A stretch of DNA of 64,000 nucleotides from NCBI GenBank assembly GCA_003538975.1, contig DPQQ01000005.1:1-64000 (forward strand). Reading direction: 5' to 3'. Source of the DNA: Clostridiales bacterium. GTDB lineage: Bacteria > Bacillota > Clostridia > Christensenellales > Borkfalkiaceae. This document shows, piece by piece, positions 8,614 to 16,329 of the stretch. A model generated the notes under the pieces. That model did no database searches. It had not been told where the DNA came from and saw only the letters and a list, made by a program, of their open reading frames with translations. The position numbers and the translations under genes are program-made. How positions within the stretch are numbered: position 1 is the first letter of the stretch; every line of letters starts with the position of its first letter.

Positions 8614-8988
8614 TTAGTAGAAAATTTTATTATTATATATCTCGTCTGCCGTTACGTCACCGGATAAAATATATAATTCGTAGATTTTTTCTTCTATTTT
8701 CCTTTTTAACCTATAATATCCGCTTTCTGTTATCGGCAAACTCGTCATAACTCTTTTATCTTTATCTCCGTGACGATAAACTCTGTTTATTACTTTAGCG
8801 ACAAGTTTATCGTCTTCGAAATATATAATTTTTTCAAATATATCTTCCAATTTATACAACCATTCCGGAATTTTAACATTTTTCTTACGTCCGTATAATT
8901 TTATGTTTGTTTCTTTTTCCCCTTTTTTAATTGCATCTTTCAACAAATTGTATAAATTTAAATAATGTTTTAATTCTTCCTTCTTCAT
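8614..8988 (-). CDS. ArpU/RinA-like phage-type transcription regulator (first gene of operon)
   Basis: 124 residues from the ATG at 8986-8988, which has an AGGGGA ribosome site seven bases upstream. An upstream in-frame ATG at 9051 was rejected because its codons lie in a repeated hairpin leader and lack a ribosome site. The text (LYNLLKDAIKKGEKE, LEDIFEKIIYFEDDKLVAKVINRVYRHGDKDKRVMTSLPITESGYYRLKRKIEEKIYELY read in pieces) has the size, charge and YYR-KRKIEE C-terminal helix seen in small sigma-like late regulators of phages (ArpU, RinA, DUF1492). No similarity search could be run. It probably controls this operon. Confidence 0.5.
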   Translation of the reverse strand: MKKEELKHYLNLYNLLKDAIKKGEKETNIKLYGRKKNVKIPEWLYKLEDIFEKIIYFEDDKLVAKVINRVYRHGDKDKRVMTSLPITESGYYRLKRKIEEKIYELYILSGDVTADEIYNNKIFY

Positions 8989-9004
8989 TTTGTTTCCCCT
9001 TCTC

Positions 9005-9066
9005 AAAAAGTCGTGCCTTTGTAAAAACAAAGGCACGACTTTTCTTCTCAAAAAGTCGTGCCTTTG
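9005..9066 (-). promoter_or_regulatory. Three-arm leader with mutually exclusive terminator-like hairpins
   Basis: Read on the minus strand, the leader contains arm A (9066-9051), its complement B (9043-9028) and a second copy of A (9021-9006). Each arm is CAAAGGCACGACTTTT or its complement. A with B forms a 16-bp hairpin with a seven-base loop followed by TTTTT, an intrinsic terminator. B with the second A forms a 16-bp hairpin with a six-base loop, again ending in T residues and placed just before the AGGGGA ribosome site of the first gene. The two folds cannot coexist because they share B. This is the layout of a transcription attenuator or of a tandem terminator needing antitermination. 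Confidence 0.7.
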
Positions 9067-9090
9067 TAAGTTATTCTTTATTGCGTCTTT

Positions 9091-9099
9091 ATTATATCA
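9091..9099 (-). promoter_or_regulatory. Extended -10 promoter of the acyl-carrier operon
   Basis: The minus strand reads TGATATAAT, a perfect extended -10 (TGnTATAAT). No good -35 is found at the usual spacing, as is common for extended -10 promoters. Transcription should start near 9084 and run through the three-arm leader before the first gene. Confidence 0.6.
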
Positions 9100-9235
9100 T
9101 CTTTTTTTGTAAAAAAAACTTCAAATTTTTTTCCACTTTATATCAATAGTTTTTTTCAGTGTAATTGATGTTTTCCGGAGGTAAAACAAAAAATTATATC
9201 TTTATACCTTTTTATCATTGAATTATTTAAATAAA

Positions 9236-9612
9236 CCTACCCACGTAAAACGTGAGGTTTTTCATTTACGGGCAAAGCCCTATGCTACCAGCAACCATTG
9301 AGCAAGGGTTTTGAGGTCTGCCATTTGCATTTTAATTAAACGGATCTTCGGGATAATTTATCTTTAATTGTTCTCCCAATTTATCTTCGTCCAATTACCC
9401 TTTTATATATTCTTGTATCTTCTGCGTGTTTCTCACTGTATTTGCAATTCTAATTTAAATATGTTAAATCTTGTATGTCATTCATTCTTGAATGTCCTCC
9501 TTTTGATTTTTTATTGAGTTGCAGACCTCAATTTTATTTTATCAAAAGGAGTTTTATTTTCCAAGAATCATAGGCGTTGCCTTCTTTGAACCCCGCAATT
9601 ATCGCTGGGTTT
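9236..9612 (-). mobile_element. Decayed IS200-like insertion sequence
   Basis: The minus strand carries a left-end hairpin (AACCCAGC ... GCGGGGTT, 9589-9611), an AAGGAGG ribosome site, a broken transposase remnant and a right-end hairpin with CCACGT/ACGTG (9241-9254). This arrangement of subterminal hairpins around a small transposase gene is that of IS200/IS605-family elements. Most of the transposase is deleted, so the copy is dead unless mobilised in trans. Confidence 0.65.
9332..9485 (-). pseudogene. tnpA: IS200 TnpA transposase remnant
   Basis: From the ATG at 9485 the text is MNDIQDLTYLN, a stop (TAG where Trp is expected), then NCKY, which matches the usual N-terminus of IS200 transposases (MNDIxSLSHTKWNCKY). 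A large internal deletion and a frame change then join it to the C-terminal end: RNTQKIQEYIKG, a stop (TAA where Gln is expected), then LDEDKLGEQLKINYPEDPFN and the natural stop at 9332. The HUH histidines and the catalytic tyrosine region are lost. At least two nonsense changes and one deletion show it has been inactive for some time. Confidence 0.75.
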
Positions 9613-9622
9613 TCTATATACA

Positions 9623-9659
9623 ACAAAAAACTCACAAAAAATATTTGTGAGTTTTTTGT
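9623..9659. terminator. Bidirectional intrinsic terminator
   Basis: A perfect inverted repeat, ACAAAAAACTCACAAA with TTTGTGAGTTTTTTGT around a short AT loop, with A and T tracts on both sides. It would stop minus-strand transcription from the sigma/anti-sigma operon before the IS remnant. Confidence 0.7.
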
Positions 9660-9847
9660 CTTCGTTTGAAAGTGCAATTCAAAAAATTTAATTTTAATAA
9701 ATCCCTATGGAAACTGCGCTAATACCGGAACTTTTTTATTTTGATTACCAGATTAAAGGATTATGAGCTTTTTATAACTATTATAACTATTGCGCGATAA
9801 ATTTATTTGGTAAACTTTCGGCGGAACAGGTCTGATAACCGCCGTCC
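9660..9847. other. Intergenic stretch without a recognisable gene
   Basis: About 190 bases of AT-rich sequence between the terminator and the anti-sigma gene stop. No open frame with a ribosome site, promoter pair or strong hairpin was seen. Confidence 0.5.
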
Positions 9848-11299
9848 TTACGCCTTATGCGTATCAGTCCAGAAGTTTGTCAGCGATCCGTAAGAACTTA
9901 TTATTCTATTAATATATTCGTCGTAATCGGCGGTTGTAATTTCGTTTCTTGCTTCTTCGTAAACAGCCGAAAACTTTTCGTATCTTGCGGTCTTTAACAT
10001 CGAGACGGCAGACTTCATTTCGGCAATATACTTTTCAACGGTCGTCGGAACGGACTTTATAATGTTTTCGATATCCGTTACATCTATTCCGATGAGTTTA
10101 AGTATCGAAATAAATTTTTCCGGCGAAACAATAAAATCTTCCGAAGTGAAATTTTTTAATATTGCTTCTATACCGGTTCCGAAAACGTCGCCTAAATTCT
10201 TATATACGTTTCCGGCTTCTTCGAGATCGTCGGAAGATTTAAGTTCTTTATTAAAATATTCCTTATACTCTTCGACGGCAAGATCGGTTTTAATCATAAG
10301 AGCCGAGAATTCTTCTGAGTAATCGTAGTCGAGTCCGTACCATTTTTTAAGAGTCCAGAAGTCCGCCGCTAATTTGCCGAACCTCATAGGGTTATCGGCG
10401 TGAGCCATTATTTCGTTATTGAGATCGTAAATGTTTTTAATCATTTCGGCGTTCTTTTTTATCTTGTTAAGATTTTCGATAAGTCCGCCGCGTACGATAT
10501 CGAGAATGTCGCTTCCGACAATTTCGTTTTCGTACAAATCTTTTATTTCGGCTTCGGTAGCGTTTTTGTTTACTTTGCCGTAATAAGTATTATTCTCGGT
10601 TTCGAGAGTATCGGAAAGAGATTTCAGCCCGCCCTTTTCATCGTATTCGACGTTAACTCTCGAACATAATTCTTTTACGTCCACTTTATCGTCTACCACT
10701 GCCGAAAAAATGCCGTGAGACTTAAAAAAACCTTCGAGCGAAGATTTCACCGCCGAAACAATTTTATCCGCGCTTTCCGCAAACGAAATTCTTACCGCCG
10801 AGAGCGATTCCTTCGTTTCGGACTTTTTAATGTCGAGATAGCCGAGTTTCGCTACCGCTTCGGTATAAGTTACCACTGCGGTTTCGAGCGAAACGTTTTT
10901 GATTTTATCTGCCGTTTCTTCATCCGATAAAACTACGTCAGCGTCCTTATTTAACGACGAAACGTTTTTTACAACCCCGTTCTCGTCCGTAACGAAAGCC
11001 ACTGCGGGATTTATTTCGTAAGCGAAAACGTAGTCCGTTTTTATCGTAACGCCGCCATTATTGAACGTTCCCGTCGCCGCGAGAACAGCGAAAACAAGAG
11101 CGATAAGCACCGCGATAAACGCCGCCCCTATATAGAGCTTACGTTTACTTTCGACGGCAACGGTATTGCCGTAACGCGCCGCGACTTCGATTTCAACGGC
11201 TTCTTTACCTGTTATTATCGGAGCGTTTTTCACTTCTTCCGAAAGCTCGGGAGACGCGGCTTCGAATTCGTCGTTTAAAAGTTTCTTAAAATTTTTCAT
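9848..11299 (-). CDS. RsgI-like membrane anti-sigma factor
   Basis: 483 residues. A cytoplasmic N-terminus of about 50 residues is followed by one membrane helix (LYIGAAFIAVLIALVFAVLAAT, about residues 55-76). Just outside comes FAYEINPAVAFVTDENGVVKNVSSLNKDADVV, which matches the periplasmic domain of RsgI-type anti-sigma factors (DINPSIEL ... N..G.V..V..LN.D). The rest is a helical extracellular region with no recognised binding module. It lies three bases after an ECF sigma gene, the standard sigma/anti-sigma order. The protein probably holds the sigma factor at the membrane until an external signal is sensed. RsgI-type release often involves self-cleavage near the NP motif; this is family knowledge, not visible here. 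Confidence 0.65.
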   Translation of the reverse strand: MKNFKKLLNDEFEAASPELSEEVKNAPIITGKEAVEIEVAARYGNTVAVESKRKLYIGAAFIAVLIALVFAVLAATGTFNNGGVTIKTDYVFAYEINPAVAFVTDENGVVKNVSSLNKDADVVLSDEETADKIKNVSLETAVVTYTEAVAKLGYLDIKKSETKESLSAVRISFAESADKIVSAVKSSLEGFFKSHGIFSAVVDDKVDVKELCSRVNVEYDEKGGLKSLSDTLETENNTYYGKVNKNATEAEIKDLYENEIVGSDILDIVRGGLIENLNKIKKNAEMIKNIYDLNNEIMAHADNPMRFGKLAADFWTLKKWYGLDYDYSEEFSALMIKTDLAVEEYKEYFNKELKSSDDLEEAGNVYKNLGDVFGTGIEAILKNFTSEDFIVSPEKFISILKLIGIDVTDIENIIKSVPTTVEKYIAEMKSAVSMLKTARYEKFSAVYEEARNEITTADYDEYINRIISSYGSLTNFWTDTHKA

Positions 11300-11302
11300 A
11301 CG

Positions 11303-11830
11303 TTACCTGTTTCCCTCCTTCCATGCTTTTTTCATTTTATCCACCGCCCGTTTGTATTTTGAAGTTACGGTTCCGGTGGGACAGTTTAGCATCTCTGCGA
11401 TTTCTTTATGTTTATAATCCCACACCGCATGCAGAATTACTATTCTTTGTTCGTCTTCGTCTAAAGTCCGCTTCATAAGATCGATTATCTCGCCTTTGTA
11501 CTGCGGCTCGGAAACGGTTTCTTCGCTCTCTATGTAATTATCGAGTCGCTTTTCGTCCGACTTTTTCTTCCTAAGTTCCGAAAGAGCAACATTCTTCGCT
11601 ATCTGCAAAATCCAGGCAAGACCGTTGGTACCCTTTTGGTAGTGAGAAATATTCGTTTTTATTTTGAGATATGTCGTCTGAACGGCGTCTTCGCAATCGC
11701 ACGAATTGTTGAAATACGAAAACAAAAACGCATATACGCCGCGACGAGTTTCCTCGTAAAGTCTGCCGAACGCTTCGTTATCGCCTAAAGATACCCTGTA
11801 AAGCGCGGCGTCGATTTCCCTTTTATTCAT
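11303..11830 (-). CDS. ECF-type RNA polymerase sigma factor
   Basis: 175 residues, normal ECF length. Region 2 is seen in VYAFLFSYFNNSCDCEDAVQTTYLKI and LAWILQIAKNVALSELRKK; region 4 with its helix-turn-helix is YKHKEIAEMLNCPTGTVTSKYKRAVDKMKK (residues about 133-168). Region 3 is absent, as expected. It is followed after three bases by its presumed anti-sigma gene. Regulation is likely by its own promoter (a possible site lies at 11871-11897) and by sequestration at the membrane. Confidence 0.85.
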   Translation of the reverse strand: MNKREIDAALYRVSLGDNEAFGRLYEETRRGVYAFLFSYFNNSCDCEDAVQTTYLKIKTNISHYQKGTNGLAWILQIAKNVALSELRKKKSDEKRLDNYIESEETVSEPQYKGEIIDLMKRTLDEDEQRIVILHAVWDYKHKEIAEMLNCPTGTVTSKYKRAVDKMKKAWKEGNR

Positions 11831-11870
11831 TTTTATCCCTTTATACTCTTTTGTTCCCTTCGTTAACTTA

Positions 11871-11897
11871 AACGCTTTAACATATTGTTTTGTTGCA
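11871..11897 (-). promoter_or_regulatory. Possible ECF-type self-regulated promoter
   Basis: On the minus strand TGCAAC is followed after 17 bases by CGTT, about 41 bases before the sigma gene start. ECF sigma factors commonly recognise an AAC -35 and a CGT -10. It is a single site, so weak support. Confidence 0.35.
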
Positions 11898-12000
11898 AAA
11901 AATTTTATTTATTTTAATTAGAGAGATTTTCAGGATCCATCGATACTGTTCCGAAGTCATTTGTTTTTATAAAAACAGGCGGCGATTTGTTTTATATTTA

Positions 12001-12837
12001 TCACCTGCCGATTTCTATCCTGTCGATTTTAGAAATCGAATATTCTTCGATATTTTCGTTATCAAGAACTCTTATCTTCATATTCTCCGGTTTGCACGAA
12101 AAACGCCGGCCGTCTCTTAAAACGATATTCAGTTCGTCGTACGAAAAGTTGTGCTTTACTTTTATGTAATCTATGTCGGACTTTTTTATCCGCATATTTC
12201 CCCACGAAAACGGCAAACTGTCGGCGTCCACAATGCACGTGCGGAAACCTTCGGTCAGATATTCCGCATAAATACGGTCTGCTTCGGTACACATGTCAAA
12301 ACACTTTTTTATCTCTTTGTAGTCCGAAGTCCTTCCGCCCGTAATTATATGATTTATAAGATCGTCGGTATTTACGAAAAACTCTTCGCTGAAAGCTGCT
12401 ACCGAACTCGCCGCAGGGAAAATGACAGTTTCGTTTATCCACGGTTTCGATCCCGTCGATTCTTTTAAAAGATACGAGGCTCTTCTCATCTGCTTAAAAG
12501 GCGATTTGTGCTGTTCCGTATAATAAGCCTCGCCGTACTTGCCCTGTTTTACGGATATAAAACCGTCTTCTGTTTCCGAAACGTCGCCCTTCCAGCTTTT
12601 TATTTCTACCGTAAAAAGCTTGTTTTTATATACGACGAGACAATCTGTTTCGGCGCGGCTGCCTGCGTAATTTATTAAAACGTTGCGTTTTATTTCAGCA
12701 TTCGGAAGTCCTTTTTTAAGAGCTGCGTAAACATAAGACTCTCCGATCGAGCCGTAAACTTTTTCTTTGGAATTGATTCCTATTTTTTTGCCGGACTTAC
12801 GGGCGATACCCGTAAACAGCTTGTGCAGAAGTCCCAT
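12001..12837 (-). CDS. NERD-domain (nuclease-related) protein
   Basis: 278 residues. Residues 27-90 carry the NERD core: GSIGESYVYAALKKGLPNAEI, then SRAETDCLVVYKNKLFTVEIKSWKG. The Glu/Asp-Asp ... Glu-x-Lys arrangement is that of restriction-endonuclease-like folds. A C-terminal beta-rich part (residues 200-278, KVKHNFSYDELNIVLRDGRRFSC) is not recognised. There is no membrane segment. NERD proteins are widespread and their role is poorly defined; a DNA-related nuclease role is inferred from the fold. It follows the dehydratase gene by 30 bases and may share its transcript. Confidence 0.75.
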   Translation of the reverse strand: MGLLHKLFTGIARKSGKKIGINSKEKVYGSIGESYVYAALKKGLPNAEIKRNVLINYAGSRAETDCLVVYKNKLFTVEIKSWKGDVSETEDGFISVKQGKYGEAYYTEQHKSPFKQMRRASYLLKESTGSKPWINETVIFPAASSVAAFSEEFFVNTDDLINHIITGGRTSDYKEIKKCFDMCTEADRIYAEYLTEGFRTCIVDADSLPFSWGNMRIKKSDIDYIKVKHNFSYDELNIVLRDGRRFSCKPENMKIRVLDNENIEEYSISKIDRIEIGR

Positions 12838-12867
12838 AGTTTTCCTCTCCTTATTCTTGTTTTTATT

Positions 12868-13947
12868 TTATGATCGAGCTTTATAATCGGGCAGAAAGCC
12901 GGATAAAATCTTCTTCATTTCTTCTTTTTCCGGATTGGTTTCGGCAGCGGCTGTAAGGCGCAAAAGCTTTGGTAAAAAGTCGTCCGCGACCTTTTCGGTT
13001 TTTACGGAACTTATTTTTTTGTTTTTTGTCGGCGTTACGGTCTCTTTTTTGCCGAAAAGATCTTCGGTTAACTTTTCGCCCGCCCGTAAACCGGTAACGC
13101 GTATTTTTATATCCTTATTCGGAATTAAACCATAGCTTTTTATAATTTTTTCGGCAAGTTCGTAAATATTTACCGGACTGCCCATGTCGAGTACGAATAT
13201 TTCGCCGCCGGCCGAAAACGCCGCTGCGTGAAGAATGAGCGAAACGGCTTCCTTCACCGTCATAAAATATCTCGTAACGGTCTTGTCGGTAACGGTAACC
13301 GGACCGCCCCTTTCTATCTGCATTTTAAAAATAGGAACGACCGAACCGCTCGAACCGAACACGTTGCCGAATCTGACTGCCGAAAAATTAGTTTTTGACC
13401 TTTCGTTCATATATCCCGCGATCATCTCGGCGATTCTCTTCGTCGCGCCCATAACGCTCGACGAGCCGACCGCCTTATCGGTTGAAATAAGTACGAATTT
13501 TTCCGCTTTGTAATTATCCGCGGCAAGAGCGACGTTCAAAGTACCGGAGACGTTGTTTTTTACGGCTTCGGCAGGTTCTTCTTCCATAAGCGGAACGTGC
13601 TTGTGCGCCGCCGCATGAAATACTATCTGCGGACGGTAAGTTTTGAAAACTTCGTTTATTTTATCTTTGTCTCTCACACTCGCGACGACGGTTTTTATGT
13701 TTATATCGGGGTACTTTTCTTTCAGTTCAAGCTCCGTTAAATAAGCGTTGTTTTCGTAAATATCTAAAATTACGAGAGACTTCGGAGAATACGATGCTAC
13801 CTGACGGCAAAGTTCTCCGCCGATAAATCCGCCTCCGCCCGTTACTAAAACGACTTTGCCTTTTATAATTTCTTCCGCTTCTTTATAAGTAAACGCTTCG
13901 ACGCTTCTTCCGAGAAAATATTCTTCTTTTATGTTTTCGTTTTCCAT
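12868..13947 (-). CDS. Nucleotide-sugar 4,6-dehydratase, short CapD/FlaA1 type
   Basis: 359 residues, the soluble short form lacking the N-terminal membrane domain of large CapD proteins. The Rossmann motif TGGGGFIG is at residues 36-43; HAAAHKHVPLMEEEPAEA is the family signature; the catalytic segment is STDKAVGSSSVMGATKR, where Met replaces the usual Tyr of SDR enzymes while Lys is kept, as normal for this family. It should convert UDP-GlcNAc or a related sugar to a 4-keto-6-deoxy intermediate for surface glycan synthesis. No other glycan genes are adjacent. Confidence 0.85.
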   Translation of the reverse strand: MENENIKEEYFLGRSVEAFTYKEAEEIIKGKVVLVTGGGGFIGGELCRQVASYSPKSLVILDIYENNAYLTELELKEKYPDINIKTVVASVRDKDKINEVFKTYRPQIVFHAAAHKHVPLMEEEPAEAVKNNVSGTLNVALAADNYKAEKFVLISTDKAVGSSSVMGATKRIAEMIAGYMNERSKTNFSAVRFGNVFGSSGSVVPIFKMQIERGGPVTVTDKTVTRYFMTVKEAVSLILHAAAFSAGGEIFVLDMGSPVNIYELAEKIIKSYGLIPNKDIKIRVTGLRAGEKLTEDLFGKKETVTPTKNKKISSVKTEKVADDFLPKLLRLTAAAETNPEKEEMKKILSGFLPDYKARS

Positions 13948-14051
13948 ATTTCAGTCCTTTTTCCTTTATTTTAGATTAACATATAATGCAAAATTTTTCA
14001 AGCGTAAACAAAAGTCTGTCTGAGTTATAAACCGGAAAAAATATTTTTAAA

Positions 14052-14082
14052 TAAAAAACCGGATGAAAATCCGGCTTGTTTA
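14052..14082. terminator. Terminator after the V-ATPase operon
   Basis: CCGGAT ... ATCCGG stem with a four-base loop. On the minus strand it is followed by TTTTTTATT, so it should end the V-ATPase transcript. The remaining bases up to 14272 hold no recognised gene. Confidence 0.7.
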
Positions 14083-14272
14083 TTTTTTTATTGTTTATTT
14101 TCCGCTTTATAGTAGGTTATATTTTATCTGCTTTTAAGCGGTTGTTTTTACCGCAGTTTGCGTCTTAGCAATGTTTCGGCGATACATTTATGATTTACAA
14201 AACATACCGTGGCGGCGTTTCGGTAAAACAGATAGCGTGAAACCGCACCGCTTTTAATAGCCGACAGATAAA

Positions 14273-14905
14273 TTACTGTCTTTCGGCAAGCATTTCTTTT
14301 ACCTTCATAAGTCTCGTTCTCGAACTGCGGTCATCTTCTTCGAGCTTCATCGAAATATACTTTATGGTTTCCTTTAAGTTGGGGATCATAACGTTTTCGA
14401 GAGCGTTTACTCTTCTTTTGCCCTTTTCGATTTCGTCTGCGAGCATGCAGACGCTCTTTTCGACTTCGGCAAGACGGATAAGTTTATTAAGAACCTTACC
14501 CGCAAGTTCGACGGATTTATCGGCTTCACTCGTAACGTCTATTACGGAATAGGGCAGTTTATCGCCAGAACGGGTTTCTTTCAGTTCGAGTTTCGGGACT
14601 TCGACGCTCATTATGTTCGAAGTCGAACATTCGAGTTCCACCGAAACCGCCGGCATAGAAAAAGCAAGGTTTATTGCCGGTTCGGACATTAAGCTTCTCG
14701 CGACCGAAAACTGCGCGAGAACGCTTGCGACGTCGGCTTCCGCTTCGTCCCTTAAAGCTTTGTTTTCTCTTACTATTACGGAAAACCGGCGAACCATTTC
14801 GTCCGTTTTGTCCTTTAATAATTTATAACCCCTTTCCGCCGTTTTGAGTCTTGCTTTAAGCTTTTTAAGCTCCATTCGCGTCGGGTTAACGTTTATTCTT
14901 GCCAC
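14273..14905 (-). CDS. atpD: V-type ATPase subunit D (central stalk)
   Basis: 210 residues, nearly all helical, starting MARINVNPTRMELKKLKARLKTA, the well-conserved N-terminus of subunit D, and ending in a long C-terminal helix (LENVMIPNLKETIKYISMKLEEDDRSSRTRLMKVKE). Subunit D forms the rotating shaft inside the A3B3 head. It is the last gene of the operon, 47 bases after subunit B and before a clear terminator. Confidence 0.95.
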   Translation of the reverse strand: MARINVNPTRMELKKLKARLKTAERGYKLLKDKTDEMVRRFSVIVRENKALRDEAEADVASVLAQFSVARSLMSEPAINLAFSMPAVSVELECSTSNIMSVEVPKLELKETRSGDKLPYSVIDVTSEADKSVELAGKVLNKLIRLAEVEKSVCMLADEIEKGKRRVNALENVMIPNLKETIKYISMKLEEDDRSSRTRLMKVKEMLAERQ

Positions 14906-14952
14906 TTTTTACTCCGTTTTTTATATTTTCGGGTTAAGATATTTTTGGTAAA

Positions 14953-16329
14953 TTATTCTTCTTTGCCGAGATGCTGTTCGATATAAACTTCTTTAATACG
15001 TTTAAGTTCAGATCTCGGTAATATTTTAAGAAGTTCCCAGCCGAGATCGAGAGTTTCGTCAATGCTTCTGTTTACGGTAAATCCTTGCGAAACGTACTTC
15101 TTTTCAAACTCTTCGGCAAATTTTGCGTAAAGCTTGTCGATGTCGGTAAGAGCGGCTTCGCCTAAGATAGCGGCGAGTTCTTTCGCTTCTTTACCTCTCG
15201 CATACGCCGCGAAGAGCTGGTTCATGGTGTCGGCGTGGTCTTCTCTCGTTTTTCCTTTGCCTATACCCTTGTCTTTAAGACGGGAAAGCGACGGAAGAAC
15301 GTCGATAGGCGGATTTACGCCCTTTTTATAAAGTTCACGCGATAAGATGATCTGACCTTCGGTAATGTATCCGGTAAGGTCGGGAATGGGATGCGTTTTA
15401 TCGTCTTCGGGCATGGTGAGAATGGGTATCTGGGTAATGGAACCTTTTTTGCCCTTTATTCTGCCCGCTCTTTCATACATGGAAGCAAGGTCGGTATAAA
15501 GATAACCGGGATATCCTCTTCTTCCGGGAACTTCTTTACGGGCTGCCGAAACTTCTTTCAGAGCTTCGCAATAGTTGGTGATGTCGGTGATTATTACGAG
15601 AACGTGCATGCCGAGATCGTAAGCGAGATATTCCGCAGCGGTAAGCGCGAGATGCGGCGTCGCTATACGTTCGATCGCGGGATCGTTGGCTAAGTTTGTG
15701 AACATAACCGTTCTTTCGATAGCTCCGGTCTTCTTGAAGTCCTGTACGAAATAATCGGCTTCTTCGTAAGTGATGCCGACCGCCGCGAATACGACCGCGA
15801 ACTTTTCGTCCGTACCTAAAACCTTAGCCTGACGAGCTATCTGCGCGGCAAGTTCCGCATGAGGAAGACCGCTCATCGAGAACACGGGGAGCTTCTGACC
15901 TCTTACGAGCGTGTTAAGGCCGTCTATCGCGGAAACGCCCGTCTGAATAAATTCGTCCGGACATTCTCTTGCGGCGGGATTGATCGGTTCGCCGTTTATG
16001 TCCATATACTTTTCGGCGATAATCGGCGCGCCGCCGTCCTTAGGATTGCCCATACCGTCGAAAACTCTTCCGAGCATGTCTTCGGAAACGGCAAGTTCCT
16101 GTCCTTTTCCGATAAAAACGGCTTTGGACGTAGAAATCTGCAAGCCCTGCGCGCTTTCGAAAAGCTGAACGAGAGCTTTATCTTTATTTACTTCGAGAAC
16201 CTTGCCGTAACGGACTTCGCCGTTTTTTTGTCTTATTTCGACGAGTTCGTTATACTTTGCGCCTTCGACGCCTTCGACGAGCATTATAGGTCCTACGACT
16301 TCCTTTATGGTTTTATATTCCTTAAGCAT
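14953..16329 (-). CDS. atpB: V-type ATPase subunit B (non-catalytic)
   Basis: 458 residues, normal length. Signatures: SMSGLPHAELAAQIARQA, ITDITNYCEALKEVSAARKEVPGRRGYPGYLYTDLASMYERAG, and ITQIPILTMPEDDKTHPIPDLTGYITEGQI. The P-loop of the catalytic subunit is replaced as expected. The start overlaps the stop of subunit A by eight bases. With subunit A it forms the alternating hexameric head. Confidence 0.97.
   Translation of the reverse strand: MLKEYKTIKEVVGPIMLVEGVEGAKYNELVEIRQKNGEVRYGKVLEVNKDKALVQLFESAQGLQISTSKAVFIGKGQELAVSEDMLGRVFDGMGNPKDGGAPIIAEKYMDINGEPINPAARECPDEFIQTGVSAIDGLNTLVRGQKLPVFSMSGLPHAELAAQIARQAKVLGTDEKFAVVFAAVGITYEEADYFVQDFKKTGAIERTVMFTNLANDPAIERIATPHLALTAAEYLAYDLGMHVLVIITDITNYCEALKEVSAARKEVPGRRGYPGYLYTDLASMYERAGRIKGKKGSITQIPILTMPEDDKTHPIPDLTGYITEGQIILSRELYKKGVNPPIDVLPSLSRLKDKGIGKGKTREDHADTMNQLFAAYARGKEAKELAAILGEAALTDIDKLYAKFAEEFEKKYVSQGFTVNRSIDETLDLGWELLKILPRSELKRIKEVYIEQHLGKEE

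Noticed and set aside
8989..9051. Upstream start for the ArpU-like gene adding 21 residues
   Set aside because: The extra codons are made of the repeated hairpin arms and no ribosome site precedes them; AGGGGA supports the start at 8988.
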